From: CAZBUK01 sp964495085 | GTDB taxonomy: Bacteria > Bacteroidota > Ignavibacteria > T3Sed10-11 | Length of the DNA stretch: 22,994 nucleotides | Direction: 5' to 3' | Assembly (NCBI GenBank): GCA_964495085.1 | Contig: CAZBUK010000063.1 | Location: 1-22,994 of the forward strand | In this document: positions 15,337 to 22,994 of the stretch, piece after piece | Numbering within the stretch: position 1 is the first letter of the stretch | How the letters are laid out: each line of letters starts with the position of its first letter | Translations under genes and position numbers: made by a program | Notes under the pieces: model-generated | The model's database searches: none | What the model was told of the DNA's origin: nothing | The model's input: only the letters and a program-made list of their open reading frames with translations

Positions 15337-17880
15337 ATGAATTCTTTTATACGGTTAGTAGCCGTTATTGCAATTGGAGTATTGCTGAGTGATGTGAGTC
15401 GGGGGCAACCATTCTTTACCGCAAAGTTGACCGGCGACCAGGAGAATCCCGCCGTCGAGACGAGTGCCACCGGCACGGGGTATTTCATGCTCACCGATGA
15501 AGGATTGTCGTATGCAGTCACGGTGAACGGACTCGAAATAACCGCGGCTCATTTTCACAGGCAGGAGATCGGAGTGAACGGCGGAGTGGTAAAAAATATA
15601 GATTTTAACGGAGGTAAAACCGCGGCAGGCGTGTGGGGATGGGAGGACAGCCAGCCGCTCACACCGGAACTGACTAACGATCTTCTGACGGGCAAGATCT
15701 ACGTCAACGTCCATACTTCGGCGAATCCGGGAGGTGAAATCCGCGGACAGGTACTCCTGAGTTCCGGTACCTCATTCAGAGCAACGCTGACGGGAGATCA
15801 GGAACCGGGAACGGTTACGACCGACGCGACGGGGACCGGCAGCTTCGTCCTCACCGAGGCCGGGTTGTTCTTTTCGGTCACCGTGTCGGGAATCGAATTC
15901 ACTGCCGCCCATTTCCACAGGAATCCGATCGGCGTCAACGGATCGGTTGTTCGCGGCATCGGCGATGAATTCGTCGGCAACACGGCTGTCGGTCTCTGGA
16001 CACTCGAAGACGCACAGCCCCTGACCGAGGAGCTCTTAACAGATTTATTCGTTGGCAACCTCTACGTTAACGTACACTCAACGGAGTATCCGGGGGGCGA
16101 AATCCGCGGACAGGTTCTCGTTGCGGGCGGCATCGGATTTACCGCGGTGCTCGACGGCGATCAGGAGGAGCATGAAGTAACGACCGATGCAACGGGTACA
16201 GGCGCTTTCACCCTAACGCCGCACGGTCTTATCTTTGCCATCACAGTTGAGGGATTGGACTTCACGGCCGCGCATTTTCATCTGGGCGAACCGGGAGTAA
16301 GCGGACCGGTCGTCAGGGGCATAACCGACGAGATGGTTGGCTCAACAGTGAACAGCGTCTGGTACAGATGGAACGACGAACAGCTTAGCGACGAGCTCAT
16401 CGCAGAGTTGCTGAAAGGGAACATCTACGTAAACTTCCACACGACCGCCTATCCCGGCGGCGAGATTCGCGGTCAACTGGTTCCCAGCGAAGGCGTTTAT
16501 TTTCATGCTTATTTGACGGGCGCACAGGAAAATCCCGCAATCACAACCGAAGCGTCGGGGACCGGTCATTTTACGCTCGCGGACAACCAGTTGCATTATG
16601 CCGTCACGGTCGACGGACTCGAAATAACAGCAGCGCATTTTCACAGACAGGAGATCGGACTCAACGGCGGCGTTGTCCGGAACATCGATTTCGGCAGCGA
16701 CTTATCCGCCCGGGGGGTTTGGACCGGCTCCGACACACAATCTCTCACGGACGAATTGATCGTCGATCTGCTCCTGGGAAATTTGTATGTAAACGTACAC
16801 ACCTCGGGGAATCCGGGAGGCGAAATTCGGGGACAGGTGTTGCTCGGAAACGGTACTCCTTTCTACTCGATGTTTACTCCGCATCAGGAGCCGGGAGACG
16901 TTGAGAGCGACGGCAACGGGACGGGGTCGTATGTCCTGACAGATGCAGGGCTCATCTACAGCATCACCTTCGATGAGGTCCTGATGACTGCGGGACATTT
17001 CCACAGAAGTAATATCGGGCGGAACGGGCCGGTTGTGCGGACGCTCCATACCGAATTCGAAGGCGGGACCGCGATGGGGATATGGAGAAGCAGCGATGCT
17101 GAATCGTTCGATGAATCGTTATTCAACAGTTTGTTTGCCGGGGATTTATACGTAAACATACATTCGATGGATTACCCGGGAGGTGAGATACGCGGACAGC
17201 TTCTTTTGGGAGGCGGATTCGGATTCTCCACGAATATCGACGGCGATCAGGAAACGCATGAAGTCACGACTTCCGCCAGCGGAACGGGATCCTTTTCGTT
17301 GACCGATGCGGGATTGCTATTCGACGCAACGGTAGAAGGACTCGATCCCGTAGCGGCGCATTTTCATAACGCGCCGTTCGGCGCCCCCGGATCGGTCGTC
17401 AGAACCATTACCGATGCAATTATGGATAATACCGTTACTGGCATCTGGACCGGCAACGATGTCGAACCGTTGACTGCGGAGCTCATCGAAGAACTTCTTA
17501 TGGGAAATCTTTATCTGAATTATCATACTGCAGCGTATCCGGGGGGTGAAATTCGCGGACAGATCGGCGTCGGCACGATCACTTCGGTCGACGACGACCG
17601 GCCGACTCTACCGGCGCGCTATACGCTCTCTCAGAATTTTCCGAATCCGTTCAATCCGACGACGGTCATCGAGTTCTCTTTGAGTCGTCACGATCGCGTC
17701 AACCTGACGGTATACGATCTTCTGGGACGCGAGGTCGCTTCGTTGCTCCGCGACCAGGAATATCCGGCCGGGACGTTCAGGGTCGAATACGATGCATCTC
17801 ATCTGGGAAGCGGCATTTATTTCTATACGCTGAGTTCGGAAAACGTCCGGATTACCAGGCGCATGGTTCTTGTAAAATAG
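15337..17880 (+). CDS. Secreted six-CHRD-domain protein with T9SS tail
   Basis: An 847-residue extracellular protein. The signal peptide is about 1-24. Six CHRD domains start at residues 27, 147, 268, 389, 509 and 630. Each has AHFH (GHFH in domain 5), a second histidine in VNVH/VNFH/LNYH, and PGGEIRGQ. Residues 758-847 form a T9SS C-terminal sorting domain (SQNFPNPFNPTTVIEFSL; GREVASLL; SGIYFYTL). By family knowledge CHRD domains occur in chordin and many bacterial secreted proteins, and their function is poorly known; the invariant histidines suggest metal binding (inference). The protein is expected to be moved by the Sec and T9SS routes to the cell surface or medium. It is downstream of a sigma54 promoter and followed by a cytochrome lipoprotein gene. 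Confidence 0.95.
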   Translation: MNSFIRLVAVIAIGVLLSDVSRGQPFFTAKLTGDQENPAVETSATGTGYFMLTDEGLSYAVTVNGLEITAAHFHRQEIGVNGGVVKNIDFNGGKTAAGVWGWEDSQPLTPELTNDLLTGKIYVNVHTSANPGGEIRGQVLLSSGTSFRATLTGDQEPGTVTTDATGTGSFVLTEAGLFFSVTVSGIEFTAAHFHRNPIGVNGSVVRGIGDEFVGNTAVGLWTLEDAQPLTEELLTDLFVGNLYVNVHSTEYPGGEIRGQVLVAGGIGFTAVLDGDQEEHEVTTDATGTGAFTLTPHGLIFAITVEGLDFTAAHFHLGEPGVSGPVVRGITDEMVGSTVNSVWYRWNDEQLSDELIAELLKGNIYVNFHTTAYPGGEIRGQLVPSEGVYFHAYLTGAQENPAITTEASGTGHFTLADNQLHYAVTVDGLEITAAHFHRQEIGLNGGVVRNIDFGSDLSARGVWTGSDTQSLTDELIVDLLLGNLYVNVHTSGNPGGEIRGQVLLGNGTPFYSMFTPHQEPGDVESDGNGTGSYVLTDAGLIYSITFDEVLMTAGHFHRSNIGRNGPVVRTLHTEFEGGTAMGIWRSSDAESFDESLFNSLFAGDLYVNIHSMDYPGGEIRGQLLLGGGFGFSTNIDGDQETHEVTTSASGTGSFSLTDAGLLFDATVEGLDPVAAHFHNAPFGAPGSVVRTITDAIMDNTVTGIWTGNDVEPLTAELIEELLMGNLYLNYHTAAYPGGEIRGQIGVGTITSVDDDRPTLPARYTLSQNFPNPFNPTTVIEFSLSRHDRVNLTVYDLLGREVASLLRDQEYPAGTFRVEYDASHLGSGIYFYTLSSENVRITRRMVLVK
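15415..17580 (+). repeat. Six tandem CHRD repeats in ABC-ABC order
   Basis: Repeat starts are 15415, 15775, 16138, 16501, 16861 and 17224, a spacing of 120, 121, 121, 120 and 121 codons. Repeats 1 and 4 share QENPA and HRQEIG-NGGVV; 2 and 5 share QEPG; 3 and 6 share HEVTT. The array therefore looks like a duplicated three-domain block. Confidence 0.85.
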
Positions 17881-17903
17881 TTCCGGGGCGCCGTAGCCCG
17901 GAA
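17881..17903 (+). other. Intercistronic stem-loop
   Basis: TTCCGGG and CCCGGAA (7-bp arms, 9-nt loop) begin right after the CHRD stop. There is no T-tract, so it is more likely an mRNA processing or stability element, or a partial terminator, within the CHRD-cytochrome transcript. Confidence 0.5.
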
Positions 17904-17939
17904 TCGATCAATACAATATTCCGGAAAGGTAAAGATGTA

Positions 17940-18323
17940 ATGAGTCGTAGATTATTATATGCAGTGGCGCTGCTGGTTTTCCTGATAGGGTGTAAAGACA
18001 ATCCGGGAGATCCGGTCGATCCGAACGGGCCGCAGAACGTTTCCTACTCGACCCAGGTAAGGCCCATTCTTCAGCAGCAGGGTTGTATCGCCTGTCATGG
18101 CGGAGAGAATAATCTATTCGTCGACAGTGTGGCAGGCTTACTTCAAGGGGGACTGAACGGTCCGGCGGTGACTCCGGGCGATGCCGACGGGAGTCTTATC
18201 ATTCGTAAGATGTCTCCCAATCCGCCGTTCGGCGACCGGATGCCGCTCGGAGCGTCACCGGTTCCGGCCGCTCAACAGGAGATTATTAGGACGTGGATCA
18301 ATGAAGGGGCTGAAAACAATTAA
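17940..18323 (+). CDS. Monoheme c-type cytochrome lipoprotein
   Basis: A 127-residue lipoprotein cytochrome. The signal peptide ends in the lipobox LIGC18, followed by KDNPGDPVDPNG, a flexible tether. The heme site is C49-I-A-C-H53, and M101 in NPPFGDRMP is the probable second ligand. It ends in WINEGAENN. It is a paralogue of the cytochrome at 9565, sharing the LL-GG-NGP-V-PG-AD-SL block and the NPPFGDRMP block. It would sit on a membrane facing the periplasm or cell surface. It lies 59 bp after the CHRD gene with only a stem-loop between, so it is probably on the sigma54-driven transcript. It may deliver electrons to, or take them from, the secreted CHRD protein; that is inference. Confidence 0.9.
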   Translation: MSRRLLYAVALLVFLIGCKDNPGDPVDPNGPQNVSYSTQVRPILQQQGCIACHGGENNLFVDSVAGLLQGGLNGPAVTPGDADGSLIIRKMSPNPPFGDRMPLGASPVPAAQQEIIRTWINEGAENN

Positions 18324-18373
18324 CGCCATCTGAAACGCCGGGGAGTTTCTCCGGAGGTTCGTGGGGGATGGCG
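18324..18373 (+). other. Nested stem-loop after cytochrome stop
   Basis: CGCCATC (18324) pairs with GATGGCG (18367) and encloses an inner hairpin, CCGGGGAG-TTT-CTCCGG. It precedes the terminator. It may be a 3' stability element; no known RNA family is recognised. Confidence 0.4.
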
Positions 18374-18381
18374 TATTAGGA

Positions 18382-18430
18382 GTGCCCGTCGCGCCTGTGC
18401 AGCCGGGACAGCGGCGGGCACTTTCCGTTT
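18382..18430 (+). terminator. Terminator of the CHRD-cytochrome transcript
   Basis: The 11-bp stem GTGCCCGTCGC/GCGGCGGGCAC (one G-U pair) is followed by TTTCCGTTT. It lies between the convergent cytochrome and small-barrel genes. On the minus strand there is no T-tract, so it works best for plus-strand transcripts. Confidence 0.75.
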
Positions 18431-18450
18431 AATCGATTGACGATGACTGC

Positions 18451-18993
18451 TTATAAATGATATACGATTCCAGCCATGATCATCAGGTGGTTGACATTGC
18501 TTACAATGACGTACCTGAACTCGGCGAAGGGGTGAATGTTCCCCTCGAGTTTCATGTGCGCCCCGCCGAGTAGATTCAATCCGATCTTCGTTTCCGAAAC
18601 AGATACGCTACCGAAGAACGGCACATGGCTAGAAACACTCATAATATTTAATCCCAAGCCGCCGCCCACGTATGGTGCGATGCTCCCCTCCATATCGAAT
18701 CTATATTGTACATTCGCGTTTATTGCAAAATCGGAATAACTCCAATCGAATCCTCCGAGATCTTTCGAGACGCTCCAATAATGCAGCTCCGGAACCAGAG
18801 CCAGATTATCGGTCAGTTCTCCCATCTCCGCACGAGCATGGAAACCCAATCCGCTGAACGATTCGCCGGCTCCGGATGGAGAGACATTTACAAAACCCAG
18901 ACCACCGCCGATACCGTAAAAACCGATACCCTGAGCAAATGCTATTCCCGTGATTAATACAACCAGGGCCGAGACTGCTAGAAATCGTTTCAT
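18451..18993 (-). CDS. Small outer-membrane beta-barrel protein, 180 aa
   Basis: An exported protein with a signal peptide (about 1-20, ends AFA) and a glycine/aromatic-rich body of alternating strands typical of the OmpA/OmpW-like 8-stranded barrel superfamily (GFYGIGGGLGFVNV; IAPYVGGGLGLNI), ending in GIVYHL. No periplasmic peptidoglycan-binding domain is attached. It has a good GGAGG ribosome site 6 nt before the ATG. It follows the related barrel gene by 48 bp, so the two are probably co-transcribed. Its function is unknown; such proteins often have structural or adhesin-like roles. Confidence 0.82.
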   Translation of the reverse strand: MKRFLAVSALVVLITGIAFAQGIGFYGIGGGLGFVNVSPSGAGESFSGLGFHARAEMGELTDNLALVPELHYWSVSKDLGGFDWSYSDFAINANVQYRFDMEGSIAPYVGGGLGLNIMSVSSHVPFFGSVSVSETKIGLNLLGGAHMKLEGNIHPFAEFRYVIVSNVNHLMIMAGIVYHL

Positions 18994-19041
18994 GTATATC
19001 CTCCGAATATTGAATGATTGAATTGAATGGTTGGAGCTGCA

Positions 19042-19593
19042 TTATAATTTGAAATCAACGCCGAAGGTCAGCGAATAGTACCCGAGCGTACCGACTCCCA
19101 GTCTGCCCGCGAGCGCGAGATTAGGAGACAGCCAGTATCTCGCCCCACCCTGGAACCCTAACCACAATCCGCCATACGATGGGTTGACATACAGTTCGCC
19201 GAAGGGTCCTTTATAGCTAACATTCCCGGAATCATATGCAAGTACGACGCCCGCAAACGGACTGAATTTTTCATTGTCGATCTTGAAATGATAATTCCCC
19301 TGGACGCCGATGAGAAGATCGGTATAACTCCACCACCCGGCGGAATAGCTCCAATACCGGATAATTCCTCCAATACCAATCAGTCCGATTTCTTCCAGCA
19401 TCATCCCGTACTCGTAGCTTGCGCCGAATTCGGGGGCGGAGCCGAGAAATGAAAACCCGATTGTGGGTCCAAGGTAATGGTTCTCGGGAAGAAATTGAGC
19501 GTGTACCGTCCCTGCCGTCAGACAAACGATTACGAGAAGCATCAACACGGGTCTTGTTAAACCATGCTTGCCTGAGACAAATCTACTTTTCAT
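19042..19593 (-). CDS. Small outer-membrane beta-barrel protein, 183 aa
   Basis: A paralogue of the downstream 18451-18993 product. The N-terminus is long and positively charged, followed by a hydrophobic signal (about 15-32, ends VHA). The barrel body shares spaced identities with its neighbour (RYWSYS...WWSYTDLLIGVQGNYHF against HYWSVS...DWSYSDFAINANVQYRF). It ends in TFGVDFKL. An ideal AAGGAGGT ribosome site lies 7 nt before the ATG at 19593, suggesting high translation. The upstream dehydrogenase gene ends 92 bp earlier in the same direction. A separate promoter is likely but none is clear. Confidence 0.82.
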   Translation of the reverse strand: MKSRFVSGKHGLTRPVLMLLVIVCLTAGTVHAQFLPENHYLGPTIGFSFLGSAPEFGASYEYGMMLEEIGLIGIGGIIRYWSYSAGWWSYTDLLIGVQGNYHFKIDNEKFSPFAGVVLAYDSGNVSYKGPFGELYVNPSYGGLWLGFQGGARYWLSPNLALAGRLGVGTLGYYSLTFGVDFKL

Positions 19594-19657
19594 ACGGTGA
19601 ACCTCCTTGTTGTGAATAAGAATTGATTGTGAATTTTATTGTTGAGGATCCAAAGAA

Positions 19658-19681
19658 GATAATACGAATACTGTTATTATC
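19658..19681. repeat. AT-rich inverted repeat between dehydrogenase and barrel genes
   Basis: GATAATA (19658) and TATTATC (19675) form a dyad with a 10-nt centre, 5 bp after the dehydrogenase stop and about 65 bp before the barrel gene start. It could be an operator for the barrel genes or a weak stop signal. Confidence 0.4.
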
Positions 19682-19685
19682 CAGA

Positions 19686-22529
19686 TCAGGCTACGACTTC
19701 ACTCGATGATACACTGCATCGGTCGATCAGGTACATCAGCGACTTATACTGTATCCCGCTTTCCGCCGATAACCCGATCTCGCAGCCGCGGCTTGTCGAG
19801 AATCCCTCCAATACGCTCTCCGGTAAACTATCTCTGAGATTGCTCAGAGCTGAGCGGGGAAGTTCCGGGTGGGTGAATCCCCTGTCCCCCGCGAATCCGC
19901 AGCAGCCGACCAGCGGCGGGATAATCACCTGGTCCGAGCATAAAGCCGCCGCCTGCCTCAGTTGCATATCGATTCCCATCTTCTTCGAGCTGCATGGAAC
20001 GTGAACGGCAACCGGAGTTTGCAGCTTCCGGAAGATAAGCCTATTCGAAAGAAATTCAAGAATGAATGTTGCCGGTTCGAACACCTTAAGTCCCGTGCCG
20101 AACAGCTCCTTCATCCTGTGCGTACACGGACTCGTATCCATCAATATCGGAAGTATCCCGTTACGGGAAACGGATCTCAACGACTTCTCCATCTCTCTTA
20201 ATTTGGCCATCCCCTGCTTCGTATATCCCTTACTTGCGAACGCCATGCCGCAGCAGAGATCCTTGAGATTATCGGGATATACGACCTCGAATCCGGCTTT
20301 CCGAAGAACAGACTCCGTCACCACTATCTGAGAATCCCGCTCCCCGCTTCCGTTGGAAGTTCCGAACAATCTGCTCACACAACTCGGGACATAAACTACC
20401 TGCGAGGTTCCGTTACCGGATATGACTCCGTTCCGGCGGACAGGACTGCTGCTCCGGGGCATGTATTCATTCCAACGGGGGAGTGCGGCGCCGGTTAGTT
20501 TACTCGCGGCCGTCGCCAGTCCGTTCATAACCGGGGAACCGAAAATACGGTTGATGCCGTTCGCGACATTGAGACCGAAGCGGAGGAGATCTACGACGAC
20601 GCCAAGATGTCCGGCTACTATATCGGCGACGGAATCGGCAGTGGGCGAAATCCTGCGGGCTCTCAATTGCTTGATCATGCTTCCGGTATCGATATCGACC
20701 GGACAGCTCGTTGCGCACATACCGTCCGTGGCGCAGGTTTGTTCTCCCTGGTAATCGAAGATGCGGTTCATCTCATGCAACCGGTGCGGATCTTCGCCCG
20801 AAGCAGTCAGCCGTGCGATTTCGCGCAACGCGACGATCCGCTGTCTCGGCGTCAGGGTCAGATCCCTAGACGGGCAATTAATCTCGCAAAAGCCGCATTC
20901 AATGCACTTGTCGATAATCTCATCGGCAGGAGGCATCGGTTTCAGATTCCTGAGGTACAGCAACGGATCGTCGTTGAGCAAAACACCGGGATTCAGGATA
21001 TTCCCGGGATCGAAAATCCGCTTGATCTCTTTCATCAACCCGTACGCCTCCGCGCCCCACTCCATTTCGACGAATGGCGCCATGTTCCTCCCCGTGCCAT
21101 GCTCCGCCTTCAGGGAGCCGTCGTACTTATGAACAACCATCCTGGTGACATCGTCCATAAAGTACCGGTACCGGACGATTTCGGGCTCAGAATTGAAATC
21201 CTGATTAAAGACAAAATGAAGGTTCCCCTCGAGGGCATGGCCGAAAATGATCGCCTCATGATAGCCGTGCGTTCCGAGGAGTTTCTGGAGGTCGAGGGTT
21301 GCATCCGCAAGCGTTTCGATCGGAAACGCGACATCCTCGATCACGACGGTCGTTCCGATCCTGCGCATGACGCCGAGTGCCGGAAAGAGGCCTTTGCGTA
21401 TGTTCCAGAGTTTAGTGTACTCTGCGGGGTCGTCAGTAAATTCGATATCACGAGCTTTCGGCAGGTGGCTTATGGAGGCGATGACACCGCCGATATTTTT
21501 ATCCAGGCCTTCTTTGGTTTCCGAACGGGTTTCCACGAGCAATGCCGCAACCGCAGGACCGAAATCTTTCAGGAACGGAGGCATGCCAGGCTTATGCTCC
21601 ACCGACCTGAGCGCTGCCCGATCAATGAGTTCCACGGCGGAGACATTCTGTTTTTTTAAAACGATAACGGCTTCGCAGGCGGTCTTGATGTCCGGGAAGT
21701 AGATCATCGCACTCGCTTTATGCCTGTGCTCCGGCACCGTATGATAGGTGACCTCAGCGATGAAAGCCAGCGTCCCCTCCGAGCCGATCATGAGATGTTG
21801 GAGAATTTCGATCGGATCATCGAAGTCGACGAGCGCATTCAGACTATACCCGGTCGTATTCTTTATTTTATACTTGTGTCTGATCCGGTCCGCGAGAGGT
21901 TCATTAGCCCGGACGCGTTCGGCGATGCCCGCGATTTTATCGAGCATACTCCGGTGGCTGCGACGAAACGAATCTATGCTCTCCGGCTCGTTCGTATCGA
22001 GGAGAGTGCCGTCGGTAAAGATGATCTTCATCCCTGCAAGCGTCCGGTAACTATTTTCTGCCGTACCGCAGCACATTCCGCTCGCATTATTTGCCGCGAT
22101 CCCGCCTACCATTGCCGCGTTGATCGATGCCGGATCGGGACCGATCTTCCGGCCATAGGGAGAGAGGTAGAGATTTGCATGGCCTCCGATTACGCCCGGC
22201 TGGAGCCTGATTTTATTTCCCTCATCGAGAATCCGGTAGTTTCTCCAACCGTTGCCGGTCAAAATGAGAACCGAATCGCTGATGGCCTGTCCCGAGAGAC
22301 TCGTACCGGCAGCTCGCACGGTCATCGGTATATTGAGCTCACGGCATTTATTAAGGATGAAGATTACTTCGGATTCATTTTCGACCTTGATCACGATTTT
22401 GGGGATGAGGCGGTAAAAGCTGGCGTCTGTACCGTAGGCAAGCGTTCGTAAATCATCGGTGATGATTCGGTTTTCAGGTAAGCATGAGGAGACCTCCCGG
22501 TAGAGCTGAGCATACTTGCCGGAGAGCAT
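19686..22529 (-). CDS. FAD/Fe-S D-2-hydroxyacid (D-lactate-type) dehydrogenase
   Basis: A 947-residue fusion enzyme. The N-terminal half is a PCMH-type FAD domain (about 30-260, with RAAGTSLSGQAISD and GGIAANNASGMCCG) and an FAD-oxidase C-terminal domain (about 265-525, ending KRIFDPGNILNPG). Two ferredoxin-like motifs follow, C542-x2-C545-x2-C548-x3-C552-P and C599-x2-D-x2-C605-x3-C609-P. The C-terminal part has CCG (heterodisulfide reductase-like) motifs (DLCCGMAF; GCCGFAGDRG). The family includes YdiJ and Dld-type enzymes that oxidise D-lactate, glycolate or D-2-hydroxyglutarate and pass electrons to quinone or cytochrome. The exact substrate is not readable. It is monocistronic or leads the barrel genes, with a promoter at 22589. 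Confidence 0.9.
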   Translation of the reverse strand: MLSGKYAQLYREVSSCLPENRIITDDLRTLAYGTDASFYRLIPKIVIKVENESEVIFILNKCRELNIPMTVRAAGTSLSGQAISDSVLILTGNGWRNYRILDEGNKIRLQPGVIGGHANLYLSPYGRKIGPDPASINAAMVGGIAANNASGMCCGTAENSYRTLAGMKIIFTDGTLLDTNEPESIDSFRRSHRSMLDKIAGIAERVRANEPLADRIRHKYKIKNTTGYSLNALVDFDDPIEILQHLMIGSEGTLAFIAEVTYHTVPEHRHKASAMIYFPDIKTACEAVIVLKKQNVSAVELIDRAALRSVEHKPGMPPFLKDFGPAVAALLVETRSETKEGLDKNIGGVIASISHLPKARDIEFTDDPAEYTKLWNIRKGLFPALGVMRRIGTTVVIEDVAFPIETLADATLDLQKLLGTHGYHEAIIFGHALEGNLHFVFNQDFNSEPEIVRYRYFMDDVTRMVVHKYDGSLKAEHGTGRNMAPFVEMEWGAEAYGLMKEIKRIFDPGNILNPGVLLNDDPLLYLRNLKPMPPADEIIDKCIECGFCEINCPSRDLTLTPRQRIVALREIARLTASGEDPHRLHEMNRIFDYQGEQTCATDGMCATSCPVDIDTGSMIKQLRARRISPTADSVADIVAGHLGVVVDLLRFGLNVANGINRIFGSPVMNGLATAASKLTGAALPRWNEYMPRSSSPVRRNGVISGNGTSQVVYVPSCVSRLFGTSNGSGERDSQIVVTESVLRKAGFEVVYPDNLKDLCCGMAFASKGYTKQGMAKLREMEKSLRSVSRNGILPILMDTSPCTHRMKELFGTGLKVFEPATFILEFLSNRLIFRKLQTPVAVHVPCSSKKMGIDMQLRQAAALCSDQVIIPPLVGCCGFAGDRGFTHPELPRSALSNLRDSLPESVLEGFSTSRGCEIGLSAESGIQYKSLMYLIDRCSVSSSEVVA

Positions 22530-22588
22530 AACGAGCCGAGTCCCTTATCGATACGTGACTGAGTCAGGGTAAGTATAAAATATCAACA

Positions 22589-22617
22589 AATATAGGGTAT
22601 CCCCTCTGGTTAATCAA
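22589..22617 (-). promoter_or_regulatory. Sigma70-like promoter for the dehydrogenase
   Basis: On the minus strand: TTGATT (22612-22617), a 17-bp spacer, and TATATT (22589-22594). The downstream part also reads TATATTTG, matching the Bacteroidota -7 pattern TAnnTTTG. The start would be near 22582, giving a ~53-nt leader. Confidence 0.65.
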
Positions 22618-22994
22618 GCGTTGCGGGAAATATTCCCGTAGCTTCATTCTCAAACATCCCTGTCGATCGGCTGTACCGGATCTCCGCAGGATCTGATGCA
22701 AAGCACCTTTGCCGTTTCCGGGGAGGTCAAATTTTTCCCGCGAGTCGGAATTTAATATTCCCAAATCAGAATGATGAACTATCTTTAGTGACGACGATCA
22801 TCACGACCGTCTGCGGAGACAGAGGTAAATAGTACAGAAGAGCGATGCAAAAATACTGCGGGAAGTTTTCAACCATGAGAAGAGGATATAGCTCTATGCA
22901 ACGGATTCATCGCCATTGTGGTAATATAATATATAGAGACACATCTGTCCAAAATAAAATATAAAGAATTTTGAATGATTCAGGTCCACCAAGC
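22618..22994. other. Non-coding stretch at window end
   Basis: About 380 bases with no gene I can support. An AT-rich tract with TAATATAATATATAG near 22921-22936 could be part of a promoter for a gene beyond the window, but no good -35 lies at the right distance. Confidence 0.5.

Noticed and set aside
20607..21659. Long open frame (350 codons) antisense to the dehydrogenase
   Set aside because: It lies fully inside a well-supported FAD/Fe-S enzyme and its product has no domain or signal; it is a shadow frame of GC-rich coding DNA.
22564..22764. 66-codon minus-strand open frame upstream of the dehydrogenase
   Set aside because: It overlaps the dehydrogenase promoter, has no ribosome site and no recognisable sequence.

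Overview
The window looks like a chromosomal segment of a Gram-negative bacterium from the Bacteroidota/Chlorobiota side of the tree, with an Ignavibacteria-like lineage as my best guess. The evidence is a type IX secretion (T9SS) C-terminal sorting domain with the motif NFPNPFNPTTVIEFSL, several outer-membrane beta-barrels and lipoproteins, a housekeeping MerR regulator of the type common in that group, and an intermediate GC content. Taxonomy is inference. A run of 100 Ns at 4840-4939 shows this is a draft scaffold. The Ns are flanked by identical 55-bp sequences, so the gap is probably artificial.

Region 1 (15-4735, minus strand) is a compact housekeeping operon read in the order rodZ, ligA, a short GT9-like protein, a STAS-domain anti-sigma antagonist and a class A beta-lactamase-like lipoprotein. 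Region 2 (4736-5249) holds the gap, the duplicated 55-mer, a cluster of ACGGAT units and a strong terminator. Region 3 (5250-8243, minus strand) is a second operon with a good sigma70-like promoter at 8215-8243. It encodes two uncharacterised proteins, AroQ, a HAD phosphatase, AcpS and a MerR regulator, then tRNA-Pro(GGG), and ends at the terminator.

Region 4 (8342-18430, plus strand) is the accessory and most interesting part. It encodes envelope redox proteins: an outer-membrane barrel with an N-terminal heme c motif, a small monoheme cytochrome, a blue-copper protein and a second barrel. A Cache/HAMP histidine kinase and an NtrC-type sigma54 response regulator follow, overlapping by 4 bp. 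Downstream lie a near-consensus -24/-12 sigma54 promoter, an 847-residue secreted protein of six CHRD domains with a T9SS tail, and a second monoheme cytochrome that is a lipoprotein. I read this as a regulated extracytoplasmic heme/copper module. The two-component pair probably switches on the CHRD/cytochrome pair through sigma54. The substrate or electron partner is unknown.

Region 5 (18451-22617, minus strand) holds two paralogous small beta-barrel proteins and a 947-residue FAD plus Fe-S dehydrogenase of the D-lactate/D-2-hydroxyacid type with its own sigma70-like promoter. The final ~380 bases hold no gene I can support.
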